From positions 2,542,001 to 2,606,000 of the forward strand of contig NZ_CP042430.1 in NCBI RefSeq assembly GCF_007970665.1: 64,000 bases of DNA. Reading direction: 5' to 3'. This stretch comes from Baekduia soli (GTDB lineage: Bacteria > Actinomycetota > Thermoleophilia > Solirubrobacterales > Solirubrobacteraceae). The notes below the pieces were generated by a model, which saw only the letters and a list, made by a program, of their open reading frames with translations, was not told the DNA's origin and searched no databases. The first letter of the stretch is position 1. Every line of letters begins with the position of its first letter. Both the position numbers and the translations under genes were made by a program. Shown piece after piece: positions 38,118 to 47,561 of the stretch.

Positions 38118-40340
38118 GTGACCGACCTGGTGGTCCGGCTGCGATGGGTCGTCGTGTGTGGGTGGATTCTGGCCGCGGTCGCCGCGGTCCGTCTGCTGCC
38201 GGCGATCGAGGATGCCCACTCGGGGGCGCTCGGAGCGCTCGTGCCCCGCGACGCCGCCGCCGTCAAGGCCGAGATCGCCTCCAAGACCCGGTTCGGCTTC
38301 CCGCTGCTCTCTCGGACGCTGATCGTCCAGCGGGACCCGCGAGGGCTCTCGGCGGCCGAGCAGGCCGCGGTCGTCGAGCGCGCGGTGCGGCTCAACCGCC
38401 ACGCGGTTCCCGGGTTCGAACGCATCGCGGCCGCGCTTCCGGTGACCAACGCCATCGGTTCCGCGCCGTTCGTCCGCGAGCGCGGGACGACGGCGATCAC
38501 ATACCTGTTCTTCGCCCCCGACGTCGACGTCGGAGACCGTGCCGACCTCGCCCGCCGCTTCGTCGAGGAGCACGTGCCGGCGACGCCCACCGGGACCGTG
38601 GGCGTGACCGGGCAGGCTGCGGCTGCCGGCGAGCAGTCCGACCTGGTGGCCCGGTGGCTGCCCGTGATCGAGTTGGCCACGATCGCGCTCGTCGCCATGG
38701 CCGTCGGTGCGCGATTCATGGCCGTCGGGGCGCCGCTGCTCACGCTGGCGACGGTGGCGATCGCGTACCTCATCTCGAACCACATCGCCGCCTGGGTCGG
38801 ACAGCGGCTGGGCTTCGTCGTGCCGCGCGAGGTCGAGCCGATCATGGTCGTGCTGCTCTTCGGCGTGGTCACCGACTACTCGATCTTCTACCTGTCGCGG
38901 TTCCGTGCCCTGCTCGCCGACGGGCTTCCGCGGATGTCCGCCGCCCGGGCCACGACCCGGCAGATGTCGCCGATCATCTTCGCCGCCGGCATCACGGTGA
39001 TCGCCGCCACGGCCACGCTCATGGCCGCGCAGCTGGACTTCCTGCGCGTGTTCGGCCCGGGGCTGGCGCTGTCGGTCCTGGTCGCTCTGGTGGTGTCGGT
39101 CACGCTCGTGCCGGCGACCCTGGCCATCGTCGGCCGCGCGCTGTTCTGGCCCCGCCGGCCCCAGGTCGAGCTGAGCGTCGACGAGGCCGCCGAGGAGACG
39201 CCGACCGAGCAGGTCGGGCGTGCCCGCCGGTCGCGCGCGGTGCGGCTGGCCTGCGAACGACCGTGGACGGCGGTCGCCGGGTGCGTGCTCCTGCTGGCCG
39301 TCGCCTCGGCCGGGCTGGTCAACCTCCGGCTCGCCAACCCTGTCGTCCGCGGGCTCCCGCCCGGCAACCCGGTGCGCGAGGCCTACGCGCAGGCGGCCAA
39401 GGGCTTCACGCCGGGCATGCTCTCGCCCACCGTGCTCGTCCTGTCCGGGCACGACGTCGCCGCGCAGCGTCACGGGCTGGCCCAGCTGCAGCGTGAGCTC
39501 GCACGCCAGCCCGGGGTGGCGTTGGTGCTCGGCCCGGCCCTCCGGCCTCCGGTCGGCGGCCTGCGGCTGGGGGCGACCGTCTCGCGGGACGGCGACGCGG
39601 CGCGCTACTTCATCGTCATGACCGACGACCCTCTCGGGGCCGCGGCGATCGACGCCCTGCGACGGATACGAGAACGCGTCCCCGGCCTGGTCTCCGCGGC
39701 CGGCCTGACCCACGTCCAGGCATCGATGGCCGGGGACACCGCGCTGTCGGCCGAGACCATCGACAAGACGCTCGGAGATCTCGAGCGCATCGCCCCCATG
39801 ACCCTGCTCGTGATCCTGCTGGTCCTGTCGGTCTATCTCCGCGCCCTGGTCGCGCCGCTGTACCTGATCGCGGCCAGCGTCCTGGGCTTCGCCGCGGCGA
39901 TGGGCATCGGTGCGCTGATCTTCGGGCAGCTGACCTACTACGTGCCGTTCGCGGTGGCCGTCCTGCTCGTGTCCCTGGGCTCGGACTACAACGTGTTCCT
40001 CGTCGGGCGCATGTGGCAGGAGGCCCAGGTGCGCCCGCTGGCCGAGGCGATCCCGGTGGCGGCGTCGCGGGCGGCGAAGGCGATCACGCTGGCCGGCGCG
40101 GTGCTCGCGGGCTCCTTCGCGCTCATCGGCCTGGTGCCCGTCAGCGCCTTCCGCGAGATCGCCGTGCTCATGACCGTCGGCCTGCTCATCGACGCGCTGC
40201 TGCTCCGGACCATCCTGGTCCCGGCCCTGGTGACGATCGTCGGCGCCCGCAGCGGCTGGCCGGGAGGGCGGCTGTCGGATACGGCTCCGGGCGCGGGCCT
40301 GGTCCCGGTGGCGCCCGAGAAGGTCGCCGGAGGTGGGTGA
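38118..40340 (+). CDS. MMPL-family (RND) transporter
   Basis: 740 residues from GTG 38118, 4 bp after the previous stop. RND-type topology with two exterior loops; the proton-relay segment is VLLFGVVTDYSIFYLSRFR in the first half and VSLGSDYNVFLVGRMW in the second. It probably exports lipids or hydrophobic compounds. Its stop overlaps the DUF2254 start by 8 bp. Confidence 0.9.
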   Translation: MTDLVVRLRWVVVCGWILAAVAAVRLLPAIEDAHSGALGALVPRDAAAVKAEIASKTRFGFPLLSRTLIVQRDPRGLSAAEQAAVVERAVRLNRHAVPGFERIAAALPVTNAIGSAPFVRERGTTAITYLFFAPDVDVGDRADLARRFVEEHVPATPTGTVGVTGQAAAAGEQSDLVARWLPVIELATIALVAMAVGARFMAVGAPLLTLATVAIAYLISNHIAAWVGQRLGFVVPREVEPIMVVLLFGVVTDYSIFYLSRFRALLADGLPRMSAARATTRQMSPIIFAAGITVIAATATLMAAQLDFLRVFGPGLALSVLVALVVSVTLVPATLAIVGRALFWPRRPQVELSVDEAAEETPTEQVGRARRSRAVRLACERPWTAVAGCVLLLAVASAGLVNLRLANPVVRGLPPGNPVREAYAQAAKGFTPGMLSPTVLVLSGHDVAAQRHGLAQLQRELARQPGVALVLGPALRPPVGGLRLGATVSRDGDAARYFIVMTDDPLGAAAIDALRRIRERVPGLVSAAGLTHVQASMAGDTALSAETIDKTLGDLERIAPMTLLVILLVLSVYLRALVAPLYLIAASVLGFAAAMGIGALIFGQLTYYVPFAVAVLLVSLGSDYNVFLVGRMWQEAQVRPLAEAIPVAASRAAKAITLAGAVLAGSFALIGLVPVSAFREIAVLMTVGLLIDALLLRTILVPALVTIVGARSGWPGGRLSDTAPGAGLVPVAPEKVAGGG

Positions 40341-41703
40341 TCGCACCGACCGGTCCGGACGCGGGCGGCTCACGGTCGTGGGCGGCCGTGCCCGGGCGCT
40401 CCTGCTCAACCTGTCGCAGAACCTCGGAGTCATTCCGGGCCTGATCGTCGCGCTGTTCGCGGCCCTGGCCATCGGCCTGGTCGAGCTGGACAAGCACATC
40501 GACCTCGACGGCGTCCAGGTGGTCTTCCGCGGGGACGGATCGGCGGCACGGACCGTCCTGTCGGTCATCGCGAGCTCGCTCATCACGGTGGCGGGTCTGA
40601 CGTTCTCCATCACGATGGTTGTCCTCCAGCTGGCCTGGAGCCAGTTCAGCCCCAGGCTCCTGCGGACGTTCTTCGGCGACCGGGTGACGCAGGTCACGAT
40701 CGGCACCTTCGTCGGCACCTTCGCGTATTCGATCCTGGTGATGCGGGCGGTCGGCTCCTATGGGGACGCGGGCTTCGTGCCGCGCCTGAGCGTCGCGGTC
40801 GCCTCGCTGCTGGGCATCGGCGCCGCCGCGCTGCTCGTCGTGTTCCTGCATCACGTCTCCCAGCTCATCCAGGTCTCCCACGTCACCGCGACCATCGCCC
40901 GTGAGACGCTCGCGCGGACCGACGCGCTGTACCCCAGCCGCTTCGGCGCCGGCGCCGAGGACGAATCCGCGACCGAGCTCCTGACGGCCTGGCGCCGCGA
41001 GCGGGCCCCCGAGCCCGTGCTGCCGCCACGGCCCGGCTTCGTCCAGCGGGTCGGTCTGGACGAGCTCGCGCGCGGCATGCGCGGCCGTGCCGGCCAGGTG
41101 GTCGTCCTCGTCTGTCCGGGCGATTTCGTCAGCGTCGAGACTCCCCTGGCCGAGGTCTGGCCGCAGGACGGGGCCGAGGGGTGGCGTGAGGCCGTGCTGG
41201 GTGCGGTGACGATCGCCAGCGAGCGCGACCTGGACCAGGACGTCGACTTCGGTCTGCGCCAGCTGACCGACACGGCGCTGAGGGCCCTGTCGCCCGGCAT
41301 CAACGATCCCACGACGGCCGTGACGTGCATCGGCTACCTCCGCGCGATCCTCGTGCGCCTGGCCGAGCGCGCGCCGACGCCGGCGGTGCGGCGCTTCGAC
41401 GACCACCAGATGACCGTGGTCGCCCGCCAGCGCGGGTTCGACGAGCACTGCGAGGCGATGCTGCAGATCGGCCGTTACGTCGCCGGGGACGCGTGGGTGG
41501 CCGGGGAGCTGCTGGCGGCGCTGCACGGGTGCGCCCAGGCGGCGCGGCGGTGCGGGGCGTCGCAGCGCCAGGGGGTGGTGGACGCCGCCGCCACGACGAT
41601 CGCCGGCCAGGCCATCGCGCAGGCGGGCAACGAGCGCGATCGCCGGCGCCTCGCCGATCGGCTCGCCGCCGTGCTCGAGGCCGGCGCCCTGCCGGGCTCC
41701 TGA
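40333..41703 (+). CDS. DUF2254-family membrane protein
   Basis: 456 residues. Four transmembrane helices in the first 180 residues (LIVALFAALAIGLVELD, TVLSVIASSLITVAGLTFSITMVVLQLAWSQFSPRLL, and others) match DUF2254, followed by a cytoplasmic domain with DVDFGLRQLTDTALRALSPGINDPTTA. Family function is unknown; some members cluster with ion or cell-wall genes. Third gene of the 37.5-41.7 kb operon. Confidence 0.88.
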   Translation: MGDRTDRSGRGRLTVVGGRARALLLNLSQNLGVIPGLIVALFAALAIGLVELDKHIDLDGVQVVFRGDGSAARTVLSVIASSLITVAGLTFSITMVVLQLAWSQFSPRLLRTFFGDRVTQVTIGTFVGTFAYSILVMRAVGSYGDAGFVPRLSVAVASLLGIGAAALLVVFLHHVSQLIQVSHVTATIARETLARTDALYPSRFGAGAEDESATELLTAWRRERAPEPVLPPRPGFVQRVGLDELARGMRGRAGQVVVLVCPGDFVSVETPLAEVWPQDGAEGWREAVLGAVTIASERDLDQDVDFGLRQLTDTALRALSPGINDPTTAVTCIGYLRAILVRLAERAPTPAVRRFDDHQMTVVARQRGFDEHCEAMLQIGRYVAGDAWVAGELLAALHGCAQAARRCGASQRQGVVDAAATTIAGQAIAQAGNERDRRRLADRLAAVLEAGALPGS

Positions 41704-41719
41704 TGTCAGCGGAATGTCG
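41704..41719. promoter_or_regulatory. Weak motif B variant TGTCA-N6-TGTCG
   Basis: The arms differ at two positions from a perfect pair, and it begins directly after the DUF2254 stop, so it may be chance. Confidence 0.2.
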
Positions 41720-41921
41720 ACCCACGGCCACGATGGCGCCGGCCGGGGAAGACCGGCCAGGTGACCCCCGGCCTTCGCATCGCCCGCCGGGCGCCGCGGT
41801 CGACGGCCTGCACGCCGCGTCGGTCCTGTGGCTGGCGCACCGCAGGGGCGGGCATCGCCGCGCCCTGCACGCCAATGATGGACTTGTGGACGTGCGACCG
41901 AGGGCGGGCGCTCGCGGGTGC

Positions 41922-42770
41922 TCAGTGATCCGGGACGACGACTGCGATCTGGCGATCCAACCGGCCCAGCAGGGTGTGGGGGACCGACCCACCGAGCGCG
42001 GCGCGAAGGAGGCCGCGCCCCGGAGCTCCGGTCACCACGACCCCGGCATGCTCTTCGTGCAGCGCGTCGACCAGCGCATCGACCGGGGATCCGGTCACGG
42101 CCACGCCGCGGGCGGGGACCCCGGCCGGGACCTGCGACAGCAGCTCGCCGAGCAGCGGGTCGACCGACTGCCGCGGTCCGCCGTCGTCGTCCACGGCGTG
42201 GACGACCACGAGCGTGGTGTCCAGGGCGCCGGCCAGCTCGGCGGCGACCTCGACAGTGCGTCGGGCCCCGGCCGACTCGCCCACCGCACAGACCACGGCG
42301 TGGGGGTCGGTGAGGGCGGCGGTCGTCGCGTCCGGTGTGACGACCGCCACCGGGCACCCGGCATGGTCGAGCAGGCCGCGGGTCACACTGCCCTGGAGCA
42401 CGGCGCGGAGCACGCTGCCGCCGCGATCTCCGGCCACGAGCCAGGCGACGTCGTCGCGCTGTGACGCCTGGCTGAGCACCGTCTGCGCCGGGCCCGGCAG
42501 GGCTTCGCATCGCGCCTCGGGATGGCCCACGCTTCCCGCCAGGCGCTGCAACCGGCGTTCGCGCTCGGCGGTGGTCTCGGCCTCCACCTGAGGCGAGATG
42601 ATGGGCGCGGGCGCGACGGCATCGGGACCCATCAGGCTGAGCTCCAGATGGGTCTCCAGCAGGCTCAGGGCCGAGCCGGTCCGGTCGGCCAGCGACGCCC
42701 CGATGGCGACGAGCATCCCGTCGCGATCGGTGCCGCCGAGCGCGCACAGGACGGAGCGTGGAGCGGTCAC
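41922..42770 (-). CDS. Tandem universal stress protein
   Basis: 282 residues as two UspA domains (about 1-140 and 150-282). Nucleotide-loop segments are VAGDRGGSVLRAVLQGSVTRGLLDHAGCPVAVV and VVTGAPGRGLLRAALGGSVPHTLLGR, both close to the G-x2-G-x9-G(S/T) pattern of ATP-binding USPs. It responds to stress, starvation or low oxygen in other actinobacteria. It overlaps the next gene (42767) by 4 bp at its start. Confidence 0.9.
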   Translation of the reverse strand: MTAPRSVLCALGGTDRDGMLVAIGASLADRTGSALSLLETHLELSLMGPDAVAPAPIISPQVEAETTAERERRLQRLAGSVGHPEARCEALPGPAQTVLSQASQRDDVAWLVAGDRGGSVLRAVLQGSVTRGLLDHAGCPVAVVTPDATTAALTDPHAVVCAVGESAGARRTVEVAAELAGALDTTLVVVHAVDDDGGPRQSVDPLLGELLSQVPAGVPARGVAVTGSPVDALVDALHEEHAGVVVTGAPGRGLLRAALGGSVPHTLLGRLDRQIAVVVPDH

Positions 42771-43036
42771 GACGGCGACTCCGGCGCGCGGACCGGGGCC
42801 ACCGACTCGAGCATGGACGGACCCAGGGCCCGGACGCGACCGCTGCGGATCGCCTCGTCGACGATCCGTGCGAACGCCTGGGGCCCGCCCCAGTGGTCGG
42901 CATGGCAGAGGTCGTAGAGACCGTCGCGCGTCAGCACCCGATGGGTGTCGAGCACGCGGACGACGTGGTTGATGCGGGCCTGCCGATGGCTCGTGGCGGG
43001 ATGCGGCGGCCCGACCTGTCCTAGCTGGGCGCTCAT
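42767..43036 (-). CDS. Small winged-helix-like protein upstream of USP
   Basis: 89 residues from ATG 43036. RINHVVRVLDTHRVLTRDGLYDLCHADHWGGPQAFARIVDEAIRSGRV suggests a winged-helix fold. It is translationally coupled to the USP gene (ATGA). No family recognised. Confidence 0.6.
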   Translation of the reverse strand: MSAQLGQVGPPHPATSHRQARINHVVRVLDTHRVLTRDGLYDLCHADHWGGPQAFARIVDEAIRSGRVRALGPSMLESVAPVRAPESPS

Positions 43037-43224
43037 GGTCTCGAGGTGCCCGGCCCGGCGGGCGTTCGTGCCGGCGCGGTCAGGCGCAGCACAGGCGAGA
43101 GGTCGGAGCGGTGGGTCGGAGCGGGTGGGTCCCGGCCGGCGAGCCTGCTTCGGCGCGCGCCCGGCGGGGCCGGTGCGGCGGGGCACCGTCGAATCGCGGG
43201 CCCCGGGCGCCGGCCTCGAGCGCA

Positions 43225-43515
43225 GGGGCTCCCCACGGCTGTTGAAGGCGATCGACCGCTTCGACTCCCAGCTCGGGATCGCCTTCGGCAGCTTCGCTCC
43301 GCCGGCGATGTCGGGCGAGATCCGCGGGCATTTCCGTGACCGAGGTTGGGCGATCACGGCGTCGGCGACGCCGGTCATGAGCGCGCCGAGGAGCGCGCGA
43401 CGCCGACACCGCCGCTGGACCGGCTCCCGGCGCACGAGCGGATGATCCCGCGTCTGCGCTTCGCCCGTGGGCTGACCCAGGCGGAGATCGGTGACATCCT
43501 GATCGGGGCGCCGGC
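43225..43515 (+). pseudogene. Degenerate SigB/SigF-type sigma-70 factor
   Basis: LLKAIDRFDSQLGIAFGSFAPPAMSGEIRGHFRDRGWAI (frame of 43239) is clearly region 2 of a SigB/SigF factor. After a frameshift and loss of region 3, LDRLPAHERMIPRLRFARGLTQAEIGD (frame of 43346) is region 4. The N-terminal part and the region 4 end are missing. It cannot work as a sigma factor; the stress-type sigma family fits the neighbouring USP gene. Confidence 0.7.
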
Positions 43516-43546
43516 GCCGCGCGCGGCCGCCTCGGGAGCCCGCAGG

Positions 43547-43562
43547 CGTCATCGGCGTGACG
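43547..43562. promoter_or_regulatory. Motif B, perfect CGTCA-N6-TGACG
   Basis: CGTCA-tcggcg-TGACG, identical in 17 bases (with a trailing G) to the copy at 52512. It lies 44 bp upstream of the lipoprotein start at 43606. Confidence 0.55.
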
Positions 43563-43605
43563 GTGGCGGCGGCGGCCTCGGAACGCCTCGGGTAGCGCAG
43601 GGGAC

Positions 43606-44145
43606 ATGACCGTCAAGACCGCCATCGCCGTGGCCACCGCAGGCGCGGCCGTCCTTGCCGGGTGTGGATCGCAGAGCGCCAGCGACCAGGCCCGGAACCA
43701 GGCGACCAACGCCCAACAGCAGGTCCAGCAGGCCGAGCCGGCCCTGTCGCCCAAGGCCCAGAACGTGCTCCAGGACGCCCAGGCCCTCGCTGCCGACATC
43801 GCCACGACCGCGCGGAACTACGCGTCGGGCAAGGTGACCGACCAGCAGGCCGCCGACAAGCTGGGCGGCTATCAGCAGCGTGCGACGGCGCTGTCGCAGC
43901 GGGCGAAGGACCTGCCGGCCACCGAGCGGTCCCGCTCACAGCTCACCAAGCTCACCAAGCAGCTGAGCTCGACGACGAGCAGCCTGCGCTCCAGCGTGGA
44001 TCAGGGCGCGGCCGGCGCCGACGTGCAGGGCTCGGTCGACCGACTGCGCACCGCGGCCACGGCGACCTACCAGCAGCTGCAGGGCCGGCTCCCGGCCGAC
44101 ACCCGCAAGGCCATCACGCAGGCCCTGAACGCGCTCGGGGCCTAG
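43606..44145 (+). CDS. Lipoprotein, helical
   Basis: 179 residues. The signal ends in the lipobox AVLAGCGS (Cys20 lipidation). The rest is Gln/Ala-rich, low in hydrophobic residues and strongly helical (ARNQATNAQQQVQQAEPAL..., QLTKLTKQLSSTTSSL), suggesting a coiled-coil envelope protein. The function is unknown. Confidence 0.75.
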   Translation: MTVKTAIAVATAGAAVLAGCGSQSASDQARNQATNAQQQVQQAEPALSPKAQNVLQDAQALAADIATTARNYASGKVTDQQAADKLGGYQQRATALSQRAKDLPATERSRSQLTKLTKQLSSTTSSLRSSVDQGAAGADVQGSVDRLRTAATATYQQLQGRLPADTRKAITQALNALGA

Positions 44146-44158
44146 GACCCGGCGCGCG

Positions 44159-44830
44159 ATGGGGACCGAGCCGGGGCCCGCCCCCGTGCGCATCGCGCTG
44201 CGGCCCATCTCCAGCCCGCTCGGCCTGGGCTTCCTGGCGCTGGCCGGGGCAGCGGTGCTGGCCTCGAGCCTGCAGCTCGGATGGACACCGGCCGGCGAGC
44301 GCGGCCAGGTCGGGCTGCTCGTCCTGGTCTTCACCCCGGTCCCGCAGCTGCTGGCCTCGGTCTTCGGGTTCCTGGCCCGGGATCCGGTCGCCGCGACGGG
44401 CATGGGGGTCGTTGCGGCCGGATGGACGGCGCGAGGGGCGGTGCTGCTCGTGTCGGCCGCCGGCAGCCGGAGCGACGCGCTGGGGACGCTGGAGCTCCTG
44501 ATCGCGGCCGCCGTGGCGATCTCGGCCCTCGAGGCGGCCGGGGGCACGGCGGTCGTCGCGGCGGTGATGTCCCTGACCGCCCTGGACTTCCTGCTCTCGG
44601 GCCTGCAGGAGCTGGGGGTGGGCGAGCTGGCGACGGCGGTCGGGGTCGTGGGTGTCGCGCTCGCCGCCGTCGCGCTGTATGCCGCCGCGGCCCTGGCGCT
44701 CGAGGACCTGCGGCGGCGCACGGTGCTGCCCACCGGCCGCCGAGGCGGCGGACGCCGTGCGCTCCACGGCGATCTGGCCGACCAGCTCGAGGGCGTCGCC
44801 CACGAGGCGGGCGTCCGCCGTCAGCTCTGA
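44159..44830 (+). CDS. Six-span membrane protein (YaaH/GPR1-like)
   Basis: 223 residues with about six helices. SSPLGLGFLALAGAAVLASS and the following segments resemble the GPR1/FUN34/YaaH (acetate/succinate transporter) fold, although the full NPAPLGL signature is not exact. The C-terminal tail is polar. It begins 13 bp after the lipoprotein stop. Confidence 0.55.
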   Translation: MGTEPGPAPVRIALRPISSPLGLGFLALAGAAVLASSLQLGWTPAGERGQVGLLVLVFTPVPQLLASVFGFLARDPVAATGMGVVAAGWTARGAVLLVSAAGSRSDALGTLELLIAAAVAISALEAAGGTAVVAAVMSLTALDFLLSGLQELGVGELATAVGVVGVALAAVALYAAAALALEDLRRRTVLPTGRRGGGRRALHGDLADQLEGVAHEAGVRRQL

Positions 44831-44857
44831 CCGGCCCCGGGGGATCGCGGGCTCCGG

Positions 44858-45040
44858 AGGGCGCTTCCCCTGCATCGACGGGGAGGGCGCCGGCGATCGC
44901 GTCGACGACGTCGGCCTGCCCACCCGCGATGCGGGCGGCCAGGCCGAACAGCGAGGTGAGGACGATCGCCGACGGGAACAGCGAGAAGAGCATGTGGGAC
45001 GCGATCGCGCGGCGAACTGCGGGCAGCGGTCGCCGGTCTC
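44858..45040 (-). pseudogene. YihY/BrkB-family remnant
   Basis: A leftward segment reads RRAIASHMLFSLFPSAIVLTSLFGLAARIAGGQADVVDAIAGALPVDAGE, close to the A-x4-Y-LFSLFP..L segment and following region of YihY/BrkB (former RNase BN) membrane proteins. The rest of the gene (usually about 280 residues) is absent on both sides. A deletion relic. Confidence 0.55.
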
Positions 45041-45105
45041 CCGCCGAGCCCGATCTCCAGCGCGCCGCCCCTCGGCGGGAACATGAACGGCGCGGTGGGT
45101 CGCCG

Positions 45106-45498
45106 CTAGCCGGGTGACGCGTCGCCGCTCCGGCTCCAGGGGTCCAGCAGCGTTCCGCCCAGTGCGTAGACCCGAGCGTGGTAGGCGAGCGACAGCAGGG
45201 CGAGGGCCACGCCGGTCGCCGGCAGCCCCGCGGCGTACAGCGCCACGGCGGCCAGGCCGGAGACCACGAGCTCCTGCAGGAGCCGCAGGAGCTCGGCGTG
45301 ACGGCCCGCGCCGCCGACGTCGACCCGGCCCCAGAAGCCGAAGCCCACAACGGGGGCACCGACGCCCAGCGCGATATCGGCTGCGGTGTCGTGTCCGGCC
45401 GTGGCACCCCAGTAGGCCAGCCCGAACACGGTCCCGGCCTCCAGGGTGGCACGCAGGGCCAACGTGAGCCACTCGTGCGGCGAGCGCGACCGGTTCAC
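45106..45498 (-). CDS. YrdB-family (DUF2568) membrane protein
   Basis: 130 residues with four short helices. ALRATLEAGTVFGLAYWGATAG...LGVGAPVVGFGFWGRV...RLLQELVVSGLAAVALYAAG follows the LRFLLELAAL..YWG....GAPL...VWG pattern of the YrdB family. It overlaps the HtrA-like gene by 4 bp, so it follows it in one operon. Confidence 0.8.
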   Translation of the reverse strand: MNRSRSPHEWLTLALRATLEAGTVFGLAYWGATAGHDTAADIALGVGAPVVGFGFWGRVDVGGAGRHAELLRLLQELVVSGLAAVALYAAGLPATGVALALLSLAYHARVYALGGTLLDPWSRSGDASPG

Positions 45499-46538
45499 GA
45501 CGACGACGACGTCGGGTACTGGCCGAGCGTCACGGTCACGGTGGCCTGCGTGCCGTCGTCGTGGCGCACCCGGACCGGGATCTTGGCCCCCGGGTCCAGC
45601 GTGGCCAGCACGGTGGAGACGTCGGCCGCCGAGGACGTGTCCTTGCCCGCGATCGACAGCAGCGTGTCTCCGGCACGGATGCCGGCGGCGGCGGCGGGGC
45701 CGCCCTTGACGACCTTGGCCACGACGGCGCCCTGTCCGGCATACCCGGCGGCCAGCTGGACGCCCAGGTACGCGCGGTGGGAGTTCACCACGTGCCCGTA
45801 CTTGATGATCTGGCCGGCGATGTCGCGCACCACATCGCTGGGGATCGCGAAGCCGATGCCCGGCGCAGCGCTGCCGCCCAGCTCAGGATCGACGGCCGCC
45901 AGCGTCGGGATGCCGATCACCTCCCCGGACAGGTCGACGAGCGCGCCGCCGCTGTTGCCGGGGTTGATGGGCGCGCTCGTCTGGATGGCGCCCGGCAGCA
46001 CGGCGCCTCCGGGCTCGGGAACCGTCCGGCCCAGGGCGCTGACGATGCCGTTGGTCACGCTGCTGCGCAGGCCGAGGGGATTGCCGATCGCCAGCGCGAT
46101 GTCGCCCACCTTCAGGTCCGAGGATCGCCCGAAGGTCGCCGGGCGGAGCTTGGCGCCCTTGGCGCGCACGACCGCGAGGTCGCCGGGGGCGAAGACACCG
46201 ACCAGCGTGGCGCTCGAGCGGGTGCCGGCGGCGTCGGTGATCGTGAAGGACGTCGATGATCCCACGACGTGGGCGTTGGTGACGATGTCGCCCCGGTCGT
46301 CGAAGACCACGCCGGAGCCCAGGCCCTTGGAGGTCTGCACCTGGACGACGCGCGGGGCGACGTCGCTGATCACCGAGACCAGCTTCTGCTGGTAGGCCAA
46401 CGCCCCGGCCGGGGCGGAGGCCGCCTTCGCCGACGTCGCCGCGGCCCCCGAGCTCCCGCCACAGGCCGACAGACCGGTCGCCACCACCACGACGGTCAGG
46501 GCGGCGAGGATCAGGCGCAGGGGCGGCGGCAAGGACAT
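45495..46538 (-). CDS. HtrA/DegP-like serine protease with PDZ domain, lipoprotein
   Basis: 347 residues from ATG 46538. Signal plus lipobox VATGLSACGGS (lipidated Cys). The trypsin-like domain has the catalytic His in DIVTNAHVVG, the Asp in FAPGDLAVVRAKG and the Ser in PINPGNSGGALVD. A C-terminal PDZ domain begins with HRAYLGVQLAAGYAGQGAVV. Envelope protein quality control. Promoter region shared with the divergent gene at 46829 carries a motif B variant. Confidence 0.92.
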   Translation of the reverse strand: MSLPPPLRLILAALTVVVVATGLSACGGSSGAAATSAKAASAPAGALAYQQKLVSVISDVAPRVVQVQTSKGLGSGVVFDDRGDIVTNAHVVGSSTSFTITDAAGTRSSATLVGVFAPGDLAVVRAKGAKLRPATFGRSSDLKVGDIALAIGNPLGLRSSVTNGIVSALGRTVPEPGGAVLPGAIQTSAPINPGNSGGALVDLSGEVIGIPTLAAVDPELGGSAAPGIGFAIPSDVVRDIAGQIIKYGHVVNSHRAYLGVQLAAGYAGQGAVVAKVVKGGPAAAAGIRAGDTLLSIAGKDTSSAADVSTVLATLDPGAKIPVRVRHDDGTQATVTVTLGQYPTSSSS

Positions 46539-46616
46539 GGTGTTGGTGCTCCGTGGGCGATGAGGATGGGATGGTCGGTCTCGCGCTACCCGGTGGGTGC
46601 GGCGGGCGGCCCTTCG

Positions 46617-46632
46617 TGTCGTGCCGGTGACG
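46617..46632. promoter_or_regulatory. Motif B variant TGTCG-N6-TGACG
   Basis: Spacing N6; the left arm has two differences from the perfect CGTCA. It lies 79 bp upstream of the protease start and about 200 bp upstream of 46829. Confidence 0.3.
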
Positions 46633-46828
46633 CCCGGGCTTACCGGGCCCGCGGCCGCCCGACCGCGACGTCGCGACGGGCTCCGCGCCGGGCGAGCCGT
46701 CGCGGACACCCGCGGCGACCTGCGCTGAGTCCGCGGCCAGCGGGCCGTCGTCGCGGGGCGCCGGCGGCACGTTGTCAGGCGCACGACGGGGCGCCGTGTC
46801 ATCCCGGTCCGGGTGGAAGACCACCAAC

Positions 46829-47431
46829 ATGCCTGCCGCACGCACCGACGTCCGTCTGGTCTTCCTGGCGATCGCGGTGGCCTTGGCGGGCGTCATGATC
46901 TTCACCGCCGCGCGGTCGGCGCCATCGCCCGGGGCCTCGCCGGCGCGTGCGGCCGTCGCGGCCCACGGCCCCGTGGTCCTGGCGGCACAGGACCTCATCG
47001 TCGCCTCGGCGGCCATGGCGCCGTCCGGCGTCCACGCCGGGGAGGCGCGCGTCGTCCAGCTCGGGCGCCCGGACCCGCGGGGGCTGGCCCCCGCCACTCC
47101 CCGGCGTGCCGCAGCCGAGTGGCTCTCCGCGTGGTACCAGCGCGCGTGGGGACGCATGCGCGTGTGGTCGACCCCCGTTCCGGCTGCTCCCGTGCCGTCG
47201 TCGTGGCTGCGCGCCCGGTTCGGGCCGGGGCGCCTGGAGGGCTGGGCGCTGGGGCGCCGGGCTCGTGCGGCGGCCGACCACGCCGTGGTCGACGTCCGCG
47301 TCGCGGTGCGTCCCCTGCTGAGGATGACCGTGCAGCGCCGGTCGCTGACCCTCACGCTGCGCCGCGCCGGCGGCGTGTGGAAGGTGGACACGAGCGCGGT
47401 CGTGGCCCCGATCGCGGCGCCGATGGCATAG
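46829..47431 (+). CDS. Membrane-anchored secreted hypothetical protein
   Basis: 200 residues from ATG 46829 (GTGGAAGA upstream). Anchor helix LVFLAIAVALAGVMIFTAA is followed by an exterior domain with repeated basic and aromatic residues (RRAAAEWLSAWYQRAWGRMRVW..., GVWKVDTSAVV). No domain recognised; the WYQRAWG...SW segment suggests a small SnoaL/NTF2-like or conjugal-transfer-type fold, which is speculative. Confidence 0.65.
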   Translation: MPAARTDVRLVFLAIAVALAGVMIFTAARSAPSPGASPARAAVAAHGPVVLAAQDLIVASAAMAPSGVHAGEARVVQLGRPDPRGLAPATPRRAAAEWLSAWYQRAWGRMRVWSTPVPAAPVPSSWLRARFGPGRLEGWALGRRARAAADHAVVDVRVAVRPLLRMTVQRRSLTLTLRRAGGVWKVDTSAVVAPIAAPMA

Positions 47432-47561
47432 GCGTCCTGGCCGGTGTGCGCGCGGAAGGCAGACCGCATGATCGACAGCCGGCGCTTGCCCTGGCGGCGC
47501 CTCGATCGAAGGGCGCAGGCCCGTGCGCGGCAGCGGTTCGCTCGTCCATGCCGCCGTCCCA

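Noticed and set aside
37839-40718. A 959-codon leftward frame opposite the second MMPL gene
   Set aside because: Same reason: the rightward MMPL and membrane genes explain the DNA, and the antisense frame has no motif.
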